DNA of 64,000 bases from Caulobacter sp. BP25 (GTDB lineage: Bacteria; Pseudomonadota; Alphaproteobacteria; Caulobacterales; Caulobacteraceae), in contig NZ_PEGH01000011.1 in assembly GCF_002737755.1 (NCBI RefSeq), positions 62,001 through 126,000 on the forward strand, written 5' to 3'. Of the stretch, positions 51,530 to 58,407 are shown piece after piece. The notes under the pieces were generated by a model that worked only from the letters and a program-made list of their open reading frames with translations, was not told the DNA's origin and ran no database searches. A program made the position numbers and the translations under genes. Within the stretch, counting starts at the first letter, position 1; every line of letters begins with the position of its first letter.

Positions 51530-52366
51530 ATGACGCTGAGCGTCAACACGAACCAGCCCGCGCTGATCGCGCTGCAGAACCTGAACCGCACCAACGACGA
51601 CATGCAGTCGGTGCAAACCAGGATCAACACGGGCCTGTCGATCTCCACCGCCAAGGACAACGCCGCCGTCTGGTCGATCGCCCAGGAGCAGCGCGCCGAC
51701 ATGAGCGCGCTCGGGGCGGTCAAGATGAGTCTGGATCGCGCGACCTCGATCGCCGACGTGGCTCTCGCCGCGGGCGAGTCGGTTTCGGACCTTCTCAAGC
51801 TGATGCGCGAGAAGGTTGTCGCGGCCAAGGACACCTCGCTGACCACGACGTCTCGGCAGTCCATGAACGCGGACTTCCAAGCTCAGCTCAAGAACCTCAG
51901 CCAGGTCCTCACGAGCGCGGTGTTCGACGGCGCGAACCTGCTGGACGGCAGCCAGACCGCCGACATGACCTTCCTGGCCGACGCCGACGCGGGCCAGGCG
52001 ATTACGCTAAGCCTCCAGAACCTGTCGCTGGGCGGGACGATCAACACGCTTACGGCGACCGACGATATTCTGACGCCGACGAACGCGACTGCGGTTCTGG
52101 CTCGCCTGGACTCCACGATGGTCGCGGTCAATCAGGCCGTGGGCAATATCGGTAGCCAGGCCAAGCAGATCGACGCTCACAGCACCTTTGTCGCCAGGCT
52201 GACGGACGTGCTTGAGACCGGGGTGGGAAATCTGGTCGACGCGGACCTCGCCAAGGAAAGCGCGCGGCTTCAGGCCCTCCAGGTCAAGCAGCAGCTCGGG
52301 GCTCAGGCGCTTTCGATCGCCAATAGCGCGCCGCAGATCATCCTCTCGCTGTTCAACGGGCAGTAA
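51530..52366 (+). CDS. fljO: Divergent flagellin FljO
   Basis: 278 residues. The N-terminal TLSVNTNQPALIALQNLNRT, RINTGLSISTAKDNAAVWSI and MSLDRATSIADVALAAGESV, and the C-terminal [20 protein letters not shown] and VKQQLGAQALSIANSAPQII are flagellin D0/D1 ends. It is clearly different from FljM/FljN in the first 150 residues. Its sequence fits the remembered C. crescentus FljO. A weak GG-N10-GC element (CGGCGATTAGATCGCA, about 51460-51475) is the only sigma-54-like site. GGAGG is adjacent to the ATG. Regulation may differ from that of fljM/N. Confidence 0.8.
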   Translation: MTLSVNTNQPALIALQNLNRTNDDMQSVQTRINTGLSISTAKDNAAVWSIAQEQRADMSALGAVKMSLDRATSIADVALAAGESVSDLLKLMREKVVAAKDTSLTTTSRQSMNADFQAQLKNLSQVLTSAVFDGANLLDGSQTADMTFLADADAGQAITLSLQNLSLGGTINTLTATDDILTPTNATAVLARLDSTMVAVNQAVGNIGSQAKQIDAHSTFVARLTDVLETGVGNLVDADLAKESARLQALQVKQQLGAQALSIANSAPQIILSLFNGQ

Positions 52367-52431
52367 CCCTAGGTTAAGTGGCGGTGCGGGGCTAAGCTCC
52401 AGGCGTGCGAAACGGGGATTCGGCGGCGGGC

Positions 52432-52986
52432 ATGATCGACTTGCGCGACTTGCGGGACGAGGACGAGGCGACCCTCTTTCAGTGGCGCTCGGAGCCCGAG
52501 GTCGACCGCTGGATGTCCGACGCCGATCTGCCCAGTCGGGAGGCGCACGCGGTCTGGTTCCAGGCTTTGCGCTCCGATCCGGACATGCGCGGCTGGATGA
52601 TCACGCGCACCGGCGCGCCCATGGGACTTCTGACGCTGACGGGTCTAACCAGCCATCACCGCCGGGCCAGCTGGAACTGGTTCCTGGGCTCGGCCGAAGC
52701 GCGGGGGCGGGGCGTCGGCCGCGCCGCCCAGGTGCTGGGTCTGGATCGGGCCTTCGGCGAGCTGAGCCTCCACAAGGTTTTCGCCGAGGTCATGGCCGAC
52801 AATGACGCGGCGCTGAAGGCGCAGTCGGCCGCCGGTTTCCGGCGCGAAGGCTATCTTCGCGGCCATGTGCTCAAGGACGGTCGTCCGCGCGACGTCGTGC
52901 TACTCGGAATTCTGGCTTCGGAATGGGCCGAGCTGCGCGACGACGCGCGCCGAGCGCTTTCGGAGGCGCATCTAATCGCCGCTTAA
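52432..52986 (+). CDS. GNAT acetyltransferase, second in the flagellin locus
   Basis: 184 residues from ATG 52432; a GTG at 52405 is an alternative. RimJ/RimL-like GNAT: LRDEDEATLFQWRSEPEVDR, HRRASWNWFLGSAEARGRGV (R-x-G-x-G acetyl-CoA loop) and AAGFRREGYLRGHVLKDGRP, then DVVLLGILASEW. The last 30 residues mirror those of FlmH (HV-x-K-x-G-x3-DVV-x-LG-x-LA). Both flank the flagellin genes, so a PseH-like sugar N-acetyltransferase for flagellin glycan synthesis is inferred. It lies between fljO and flaEY. Confidence 0.75.
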   Translation: MIDLRDLRDEDEATLFQWRSEPEVDRWMSDADLPSREAHAVWFQALRSDPDMRGWMITRTGAPMGLLTLTGLTSHHRRASWNWFLGSAEARGRGVGRAAQVLGLDRAFGELSLHKVFAEVMADNDAALKAQSAAGFRREGYLRGHVLKDGRPRDVVLLGILASEWAELRDDARRALSEAHLIAA

Positions 52987-53065
52987 CGCCGAGCCTTGAG
53001 GGCGCGTTAACGGTGCGTGGACGAATGTATCAGCGGGGGACTCCGGGTCCCCGTCAGGACAAGCC

Positions 53066-55936
53066 GTGATCACGTTCGATACCAGTACGCTGCTCAGCTA
53101 CTATCAGGCCCGTAGCGGCCTGACGGCCGCGAACGCGTCTGGAACGGCTGGTGTGTCCACGACGAGGTCGACGGCCGTGGTTCCGACCGCGCCGTGGTCC
53201 TCCGGAAGCGTGCCGGCCGCCAGCGAGCTTGTCCGCTCGGCGCTCAATGGCCGCAAGTTCGTGGATGAGGGCGCGAACACCTCCTCTTTGAAGGGGGCAA
53301 GTCCCGACTACGCCAAGCTTTTCGCCACTTATCAGGCGCTTAGCACCCTGTCGGCCGTCGCTAGTCGCGCGGGCGAGAAAAGGGTCACGAACGACGAAAT
53401 CACCCGCTTGCAGACCGCCATGACCCGGGGTCTGGTCGAGGTCAGCAGCTACGTGCAGGGGCTCACGCTGGACCAGTTGCGCCTGACGACGGGCACGGTC
53501 ATGACCAGCGACAAGGCCCAGGTCGGTGTCCCTAAGGCCGACTACAATTACACCACGGATACGATCTACAGCGGTCAGATCGACGACCCGGTGGCGAAGT
53601 TTCAGGGTAACGTTTCGTTCGACGTCGCGGTCAAAGCCTTCGGCGTCACAAAGACGGTGACGATGAACCTGAGCGACATGGGCTCCACGCCGCGGACTAT
53701 GTCGAACGTCGTCGAGTACATGAACGGCAAGATGAAGGCGGCGGGCTACAATACCGCCTTTGCGGTTCAGCGGACGGCGGGGCAGGAGCGCACCGTTCAG
53801 GTCAATGGCAAGCCCGTCACGTTGCCGGCGACGGGCGACGATTTCGCGCTGAGGGTCAAGGGCGACTCCGCCGAACAGATCACCTTCACGGCGCCTACCG
53901 CAGCGCCGGCCGTCTATGTCACGACCAAGTCTGGGGACCCGGACCCCGACAAGAACAGCCTGACCGACGACGGCGTCTACGAGACCTCCCTGACCAAGTA
54001 CAGCGCCTCCGGGACCGGTGGCGGGGCGGGCGCTGGCGCGCCGGGCGGCAAGGTGTTCACCGAAACCCTCCAGGGCACGATCTCCAGCGTCCGCAAGTCG
54101 GTGACGGGCGCGGACGGTTCGGTCTACATGCTGGCCGACGTGTCCACGCAGGTCGACGGCAAGCTCGACATCGACGGTCAGCCGATCAAGGGCGAAAGCG
54201 ATGTCGCCCTGCTGAAGTACGACAGCGCCGGCCACTTGTTGTTCGCTCAGAGCCTGGGAGCGACAGACAACGCCAGTGGGCTTTCGCTTGCGGTCGCGGA
54301 TGACGGCAGCATCGCGGTGGCGGGGTCGGTGAGCGGTCGATTGCAGGGCGCGGTCAATGGGCCGCTCAACAGCAGCGACACCTCGACCACCACCGACAGC
54401 TTCGTGACCCGCTACAGCGCCAATGGAGACGAGCAGTGGACGGTGCGTCGCGGTGGCTTGCAGGAGGACGAGGCCACGGCCTTGGCCTTTGGCGCTGACG
54501 GCGTTCTCTACGTCGGCGGCCGCAGCAAGTCGGACCTCCCAGGCTCGGTCGGAACGGATCCCAGCGGCGGTTGGGACGCCTATCTTTCGGCTTTCGCCAC
54601 CGACGGCGCCGGTAAGCCAAACGCGCTGTTCACCCAGAAGTTCGGCACAGCCGCTAACGACTCCGTATCGGATATCGTCGTCAACGGCTCGCAGGTCATC
54701 GTCGGGTCCAAGGAAGACGGCAAGGCGATGCTGCGAAGCTTCGACGTGACCGCCAGCGTGGTCACCGAGAATGTTACCCAGCTCAATCAGTATGGCGCCT
54801 ACGAGACCGTGCCAGTCACCTACACTAAGACGGCGACCCTGTCGGCGGGCGCGACCCGCGATCTCGGATCGCTGAGGGGGGGCGATTTGGTCGGCCTGCG
54901 GATCGACGGCGGGCAGCTCTATGTCGGCGGCTCCACCGCCAATAGCAGCATGGCGATCAACGCCGTCACAACGGGCGCGTCCGGCGGCATGGACGCTTTT
55001 GTCGGTCGCATGTCCCTGAACATCGCCGACACCAGCGCCGACGCCATGACCTACTACGGCGGCGCGGGCGACGACACGGTGACCGGCTTCGACGTCAAGA
55101 ACGGAACGGCCTGGTTTGTCGGGTCGGCGGGCGCCAATCTGGATGGCCAGTCGACCATCGGCGCCAAGGACGGTTATGTCGCCCAGGTCAATGTCGGGAC
55201 GGGTGCGGTGGACTGGAGCCAGCGGCTGACCGGCAAGGATGGTTACGCCACGCCGACCTCGGTGGCGGTCTCGGCCTCTGGCGCTTCGGCCCTGGACCTC
55301 TTCGGTCTGCCCTCCGGGACCATGACGTTCAAGCAGTCCGAACGCATCACGACGGGCACCGCGGCGCGGGCCGGCGACACCTTCCAGATCCGCACGCGCG
55401 AGCGCGGTCCGCTGACCACGATCACGATCGACGCCAACGACACGCTCGAGACCCTCTCGGACAAGATCAAGCGCGCTTCGGGTTTCCGCGCCAAGGTCGA
55501 AACCGTCACCAACGGCGACAACCGGGTCCTGAAGATCAGTCCAGCCTCCAACACCGCGACGCTTGAGATCGTCGCCGGCAAGGGCGGCACCGACGTGCTG
55601 ACCGCGCTGGGCCTGGCCGGGGGCGTGGTCCGGGCGACCAAGACCGATAACGACAAGACGGTGTCGGCCGACGGCAAAGGCCCCGTCTATGGACTGCAGC
55701 TGCCGCCGGAATTGGATCTGACCACCGAGGCTGGGCGTAAAAACGCCAACGCCGTCATCACCCGCGCCATGTCCCAGATCCGGACCGCCTATCGTGAGGC
55801 CGCTGACGCCGCGAACGGCGTGACCAGCGACGGTTCGAAGAAGGCGGGTAAGACCGACGGGACAGTGCCCAAATACCTGACCGACCAGCTTTCCAACTAT
55901 CAGGCCGCGTTGAACCGCCTGACGGGCGGCGGCTAA
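53066..55936 (+). CDS. flaEY: Large flagellar-locus protein FlaEY (beta-propeller-like)
   Basis: 956 residues from GTG 53066, with AGGA 7 bp upstream. The N terminus (ITFDTSTLLSYYQARSGLTA) has no signal. The middle has SBBP-like repeats typical of beta-propellers: GSVYMLADVSTQVDG, DVALLKYDSAGHLLFAQSLG, SFVTRYSANGDEQWTVRRGG, GVLYVGGRSKSDLPGSVG and DAFVGRMSLNI. A third part has TITIDANDTLETLSDKIKRA, resembling flagellin/FliD hook-in motifs. The position after the flagellins matches C. crescentus flaEY, a gene reported to modulate flagellin and chemotaxis gene expression. The identification is by context and length, so moderate. Confidence 0.65.
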   Translation: MITFDTSTLLSYYQARSGLTAANASGTAGVSTTRSTAVVPTAPWSSGSVPAASELVRSALNGRKFVDEGANTSSLKGASPDYAKLFATYQALSTLSAVASRAGEKRVTNDEITRLQTAMTRGLVEVSSYVQGLTLDQLRLTTGTVMTSDKAQVGVPKADYNYTTDTIYSGQIDDPVAKFQGNVSFDVAVKAFGVTKTVTMNLSDMGSTPRTMSNVVEYMNGKMKAAGYNTAFAVQRTAGQERTVQVNGKPVTLPATGDDFALRVKGDSAEQITFTAPTAAPAVYVTTKSGDPDPDKNSLTDDGVYETSLTKYSASGTGGGAGAGAPGGKVFTETLQGTISSVRKSVTGADGSVYMLADVSTQVDGKLDIDGQPIKGESDVALLKYDSAGHLLFAQSLGATDNASGLSLAVADDGSIAVAGSVSGRLQGAVNGPLNSSDTSTTTDSFVTRYSANGDEQWTVRRGGLQEDEATALAFGADGVLYVGGRSKSDLPGSVGTDPSGGWDAYLSAFATDGAGKPNALFTQKFGTAANDSVSDIVVNGSQVIVGSKEDGKAMLRSFDVTASVVTENVTQLNQYGAYETVPVTYTKTATLSAGATRDLGSLRGGDLVGLRIDGGQLYVGGSTANSSMAINAVTTGASGGMDAFVGRMSLNIADTSADAMTYYGGAGDDTVTGFDVKNGTAWFVGSAGANLDGQSTIGAKDGYVAQVNVGTGAVDWSQRLTGKDGYATPTSVAVSASGASALDLFGLPSGTMTFKQSERITTGTAARAGDTFQIRTRERGPLTTITIDANDTLETLSDKIKRASGFRAKVETVTNGDNRVLKISPASNTATLEIVAGKGGTDVLTALGLAGGVVRATKTDNDKTVSADGKGPVYGLQLPPELDLTTEAGRKNANAVITRAMSQIRTAYREAADAANGVTSDGSKKAGKTDGTVPKYLTDQLSNYQAALNRLTGGG

Positions 55937-56030
55937 CGCGTCGTCCAACGCGCTCCGAACATGACGGGCGGGGGCGCTTTCCATGGCGGTCGCGCTTGAA
56001 AGCGTCATCGACGCGTCGTAGCCAGTGGGC

Positions 56031-56723
56031 ATGGACTTTCTGAAAGATCGACGGATCGTCGTGCTCGGCGGTGGCGCGGCGCTGGCGCTGCTGGCGGGGC
56101 TTGGCATTGCCGCAGCCTTGTTGGCCGGCCACGACCAGAAGCAGACCGAGGCTCCGCCGGCTTCGCGCGCGGGCCTGATTGTCGAAACGGGCCGCGAGGA
56201 CGACACCAAGCTCGATCCCGCCAGGCCGCTGCGCTGCTTTGTCGGTGGGGCCTTCGTCGGCGAGATCACCCTGGCCGAATGCGCCAAGAAGAACGGCGTG
56301 GCGACGGGCGCTCTGGATGTGGGCGTCGACGAGACGGGCGCCCTTGCGGCCGCCGATCAGGCCGGCACGGTGTTGACGCCTTTGCCGCCCGCGCCGACCG
56401 TCGATGCGCCAGCCGTTGGGCAGGGCGCGACCCCTATGACTCCCGCCACCCCGGCCATGGCGTCGGCCAATGCGCCGCTTGCCGCCTGTTGGCGTTACGC
56501 CGCCGGCGAGTGGCGTCGGCTGCCGGGCGACATCACCCTGAACGCCTGCGCTCAGCAGCTGTTCGGCGGCCGCTGCGAGAAGACCAACGCCGTCGCCTAC
56601 GGCCGCTGGGGCGAGGAAACCCTGCGTCTGTTGCAAGGCCGTATCGAGGCGTCTCCCGACAACCGCAGCTTCCACACCGTGCTCGACCAGGCGCCAAACT
56701 GCCCTAGCCCGAACGCCGGATAG
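56031..56723 (+). CDS. Hypothetical membrane-anchored protein
   Basis: 230 residues from ATG 56031; a GTG at 56025 is possible. One N-terminal membrane helix (VVLGGGAALALLAGLGIAAA) is followed by two similar Cys-containing segments: RPLRCFVGGAFVGEITLAEC and ACWRYAAGEWRRLPGDITLN-AC. These two share a W/F-x-GDITL-x-x-C pattern, suggesting an internal duplication with a Pro/Ala linker between. No family is recognised. It is downstream of flaEY and upstream of a lipoprotein with a Cys pair, so an envelope role is possible. Confidence 0.72.
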   Translation: MDFLKDRRIVVLGGGAALALLAGLGIAAALLAGHDQKQTEAPPASRAGLIVETGREDDTKLDPARPLRCFVGGAFVGEITLAECAKKNGVATGALDVGVDETGALAAADQAGTVLTPLPPAPTVDAPAVGQGATPMTPATPAMASANAPLAACWRYAAGEWRRLPGDITLNACAQQLFGGRCEKTNAVAYGRWGEETLRLLQGRIEASPDNRSFHTVLDQAPNCPSPNAG

Positions 56724-56740
56724 GTTTATAAGTGTAATCC

Positions 56741-57142
56741 ATGAGCAAGACCGTCCTCGCCGCCGCCGTCGTTCTCGCCGCCACGGGCTTCGCGCTCGCC
56801 GGTTGCCAGGAGCAGATCAAGCCGCCCTTCGAGCGGGGGGTCTGTTTCCACGTGGCGACCAATAAAGACAAGAGCCTGCGCTACAATCCTGTGGCCCGGA
56901 ACGTGGCGACGATGGAGGAATGCGCCGCGACGCTGGAAGGCATGCGCATCCGCTTTGTCCGCCTGGGGCAGTCCAACAGCCAGAGCATGATCGGCGCCTA
57001 TCAGGGATCCTTCATCTTCATCGAGAAGGAAGGCATCTATCTGGGCCAGACCTATGACGGCGCGCGCTTCATGTCGCTAGTGCGCACCGGCGACGGACGC
57101 CTGGCCGTGCCCGGCGCCATCCGGCACGTTCCGGCCCCGTAG
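56741..57142 (+). CDS. Small putative lipoprotein
   Basis: 133 residues. The N terminus VLAAAVVLAATGFALAGCQE has lipobox LAGC at about residue 22. The mature part has CFHVATNKDKSLRYNPVARN and MEECAATLEGMRIRFVRLGQ, then IGAYQGSFIFIEKEGIYLGQ. Cys in CFH and EEC may pair. No family is recognised. It follows the previous hypothetical by 17 bp and may form an operon with it. Confidence 0.75.
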   Translation: MSKTVLAAAVVLAATGFALAGCQEQIKPPFERGVCFHVATNKDKSLRYNPVARNVATMEECAATLEGMRIRFVRLGQSNSQSMIGAYQGSFIFIEKEGIYLGQTYDGARFMSLVRTGDGRLAVPGAIRHVPAP

Positions 57143-57190
57143 GCGAGGGGGGCGAGTTCGTCCGTCCACAGCCGTCTTTCTCGTCCACAA

Positions 57191-57205
57191 GAACATATTG
57201 AGAAC
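57191..57205. promoter_or_regulatory. LexA SOS box before ssb
   Basis: GAACATATTGAGAAC is GAAC-N7-GAAC, i.e. GTTC-N7-GTTC on the other strand, the alphaproteobacterial LexA consensus. It lies 86 bp upstream of the ssb ATG. Induction of ssb by DNA damage follows from this if it is functional. Confidence 0.85.
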
Positions 57206-57290
57206 AAAACTTGCGCGACGTTTAGCGCCTCGTTAACGTGCGCTCTCAGATTCCGGCGCATGGGTCGCCGGGCGAGAGCAAGGTCAAACG

Positions 57291-57794
57291 ATGGCGGGCA
57301 GCGTCAACAAGGTCATTCTGGTAGGCAATCTCGGCGCCGATCCCGAGATCCGCAGCCTGGGTTCAGGCGACCGCGTCGCCAATCTCCGCATCGCCACGTC
57401 CGAGACCTGGCGCGACCGCAACAGCGGCGAGCGCAAGGAAAAGACCGAATGGCACCGCGTGGTCATCTTCAACGATAACCTGGTGAAGGTGGCCGAGCAG
57501 TACCTCAAGAAGGGCTCGACTGTTTACATCGAGGGTGCGCTGCAGACCCGCAAGTGGACCGACAACACCGGTCAGGAAAAGTATTCCACCGAGATCGTGC
57601 TGCAGAAGTTCCGCGGCGAGCTGACCATGCTGGGCGGTCGTGGCGACAACGCCGGGGCGTCTTCGGGCGGCGGCGACGAGTACGGCGGCGGCTATTCCGG
57701 CGGCGGCTCCAGCTTCAGCGGCGGCCAGCGCAGCCAGCCCAGCGGCCCGCGCGAGAGCTTCTCGGCGGACCTGGATGATGAGATCCCGTTCTAG
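57291..57794 (+). CDS. ssb: Single-stranded DNA-binding protein
   Basis: 167 residues. The OB-fold start is [20 protein letters not shown], then [40 protein letters not shown] and [21 protein letters not shown] Gly/Ser-rich linker precedes the acidic tip DLDDEIPF, which binds partner proteins. It coats ssDNA during replication, recombination and repair. A SOS box is upstream and a terminator follows. Confidence 0.97.
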   Translation: MAGSVNKVILVGNLGADPEIRSLGSGDRVANLRIATSETWRDRNSGERKEKTEWHRVVIFNDNLVKVAEQYLKKGSTVYIEGALQTRKWTDNTGQEKYSTEIVLQKFRGELTMLGGRGDNAGASSGGGDEYGGGYSGGGSSFSGGQRSQPSGPRESFSADLDDEIPF

Positions 57795-57820
57795 TTTTCC
57801 TCTCCGACTTAGTTGTCAAC

Positions 57821-57857
57821 AAGTGGCCGGTTCTCATTGGAATCGGCCACTTTTTTA
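57821..57857 (+). terminator. Intrinsic terminator after ssb
   Basis: GTGGCCG (57823-57829) and CGGCCAC (57844-57850) form the stem, extended by an imperfect GTTC/GAAT inner part, and TTTTTT follows. Confidence 0.85.
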
Positions 57858-57921
57858 TTGCATCTGCCACTTCGAGACCGGCCGCGATAGAGTGGGTAAA
57901 GCCCACTAGGACCGACCGTAA

Positions 57922-58209
57922 ATGGATGGCGCGACGACCATTCGAGTGCTCATACTCAAAGGTGGGGAGCGGCTTCCCGTCCTCCTCGATCGGACGAGCA
58001 AGCATCCACCCGTGAACGCGGACCTCCTCAAATTTGGCCGAAGGGTGCGCTTGCTGCGCTCCGCCGCGGGGTAGTTGGCCGACCGGTCTGGCCTTCACCG
58101 CAATTATATCGGCGGAGTTGAGCGAGGCGAGAGGAACGCGGGCTTAAACGCGGTTTATGCCCTGGCGCGAGGGCTGGGCGTCGAGCCTGCAGAGCTGTTT
58201 CGAACCTAG
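57922..58209 (+). pseudogene. Broken chimera: integrase-like N terminus fused to an XRE-type HTH remnant
   Basis: From ATG 57922, IRVLILKGGERLPVLLDRTS reads like the start of tyrosine-integrase family proteins (x-GERLPVLLDR-x). About 30 codons later the frame changes character to an XRE helix-turn-helix: LLKFGRRVRLLRSAAG, then a TAG at 58072-58074, then [20 protein letters not shown] and [24 protein letters not shown], stop at 58207. The segment between AAG and LAD, where intact proteins have about five residues (for example LSQEE), is replaced by the stop, so about four codons seem lost. It cannot make a full-length product. Confidence 0.75.
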
Positions 58210-58407
58210 CGCTCGGAGCAAGACTGCTCCTCTGACTTCGGCTAAAACGTCCTCGGGATCGAGGCAGTCATGGTTCTGCTAACAACAACGCGAGATCAAA
58301 TGCGCGTGGGCGCCGCCGCCAAAAGGGCGGGCGCGCACCTTACCGCAAAAGGCGGCGTGACCAGTCCCGAGACTTTGGTCGCCATTGGGTGAAAATTTAG
58401 GCGCGGA
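58210..58407. other. Gene-free interval between the pseudogene and the glucanase
   Basis: No plausible ORF, promoter or T-rich terminator was recognised in 198 bp; there are GC-rich runs only. It may be debris from the same insertion event. Confidence 0.5.

Noticed and set aside
53054-56287. 1077-codon open frame on the - strand opposite flaEY
   Set aside because: It is a shadow of the GC-rich FlaEY frame. It has an Arg/Ala/Asp/His-rich composition, no recognisable domain, and spans two + strand genes.
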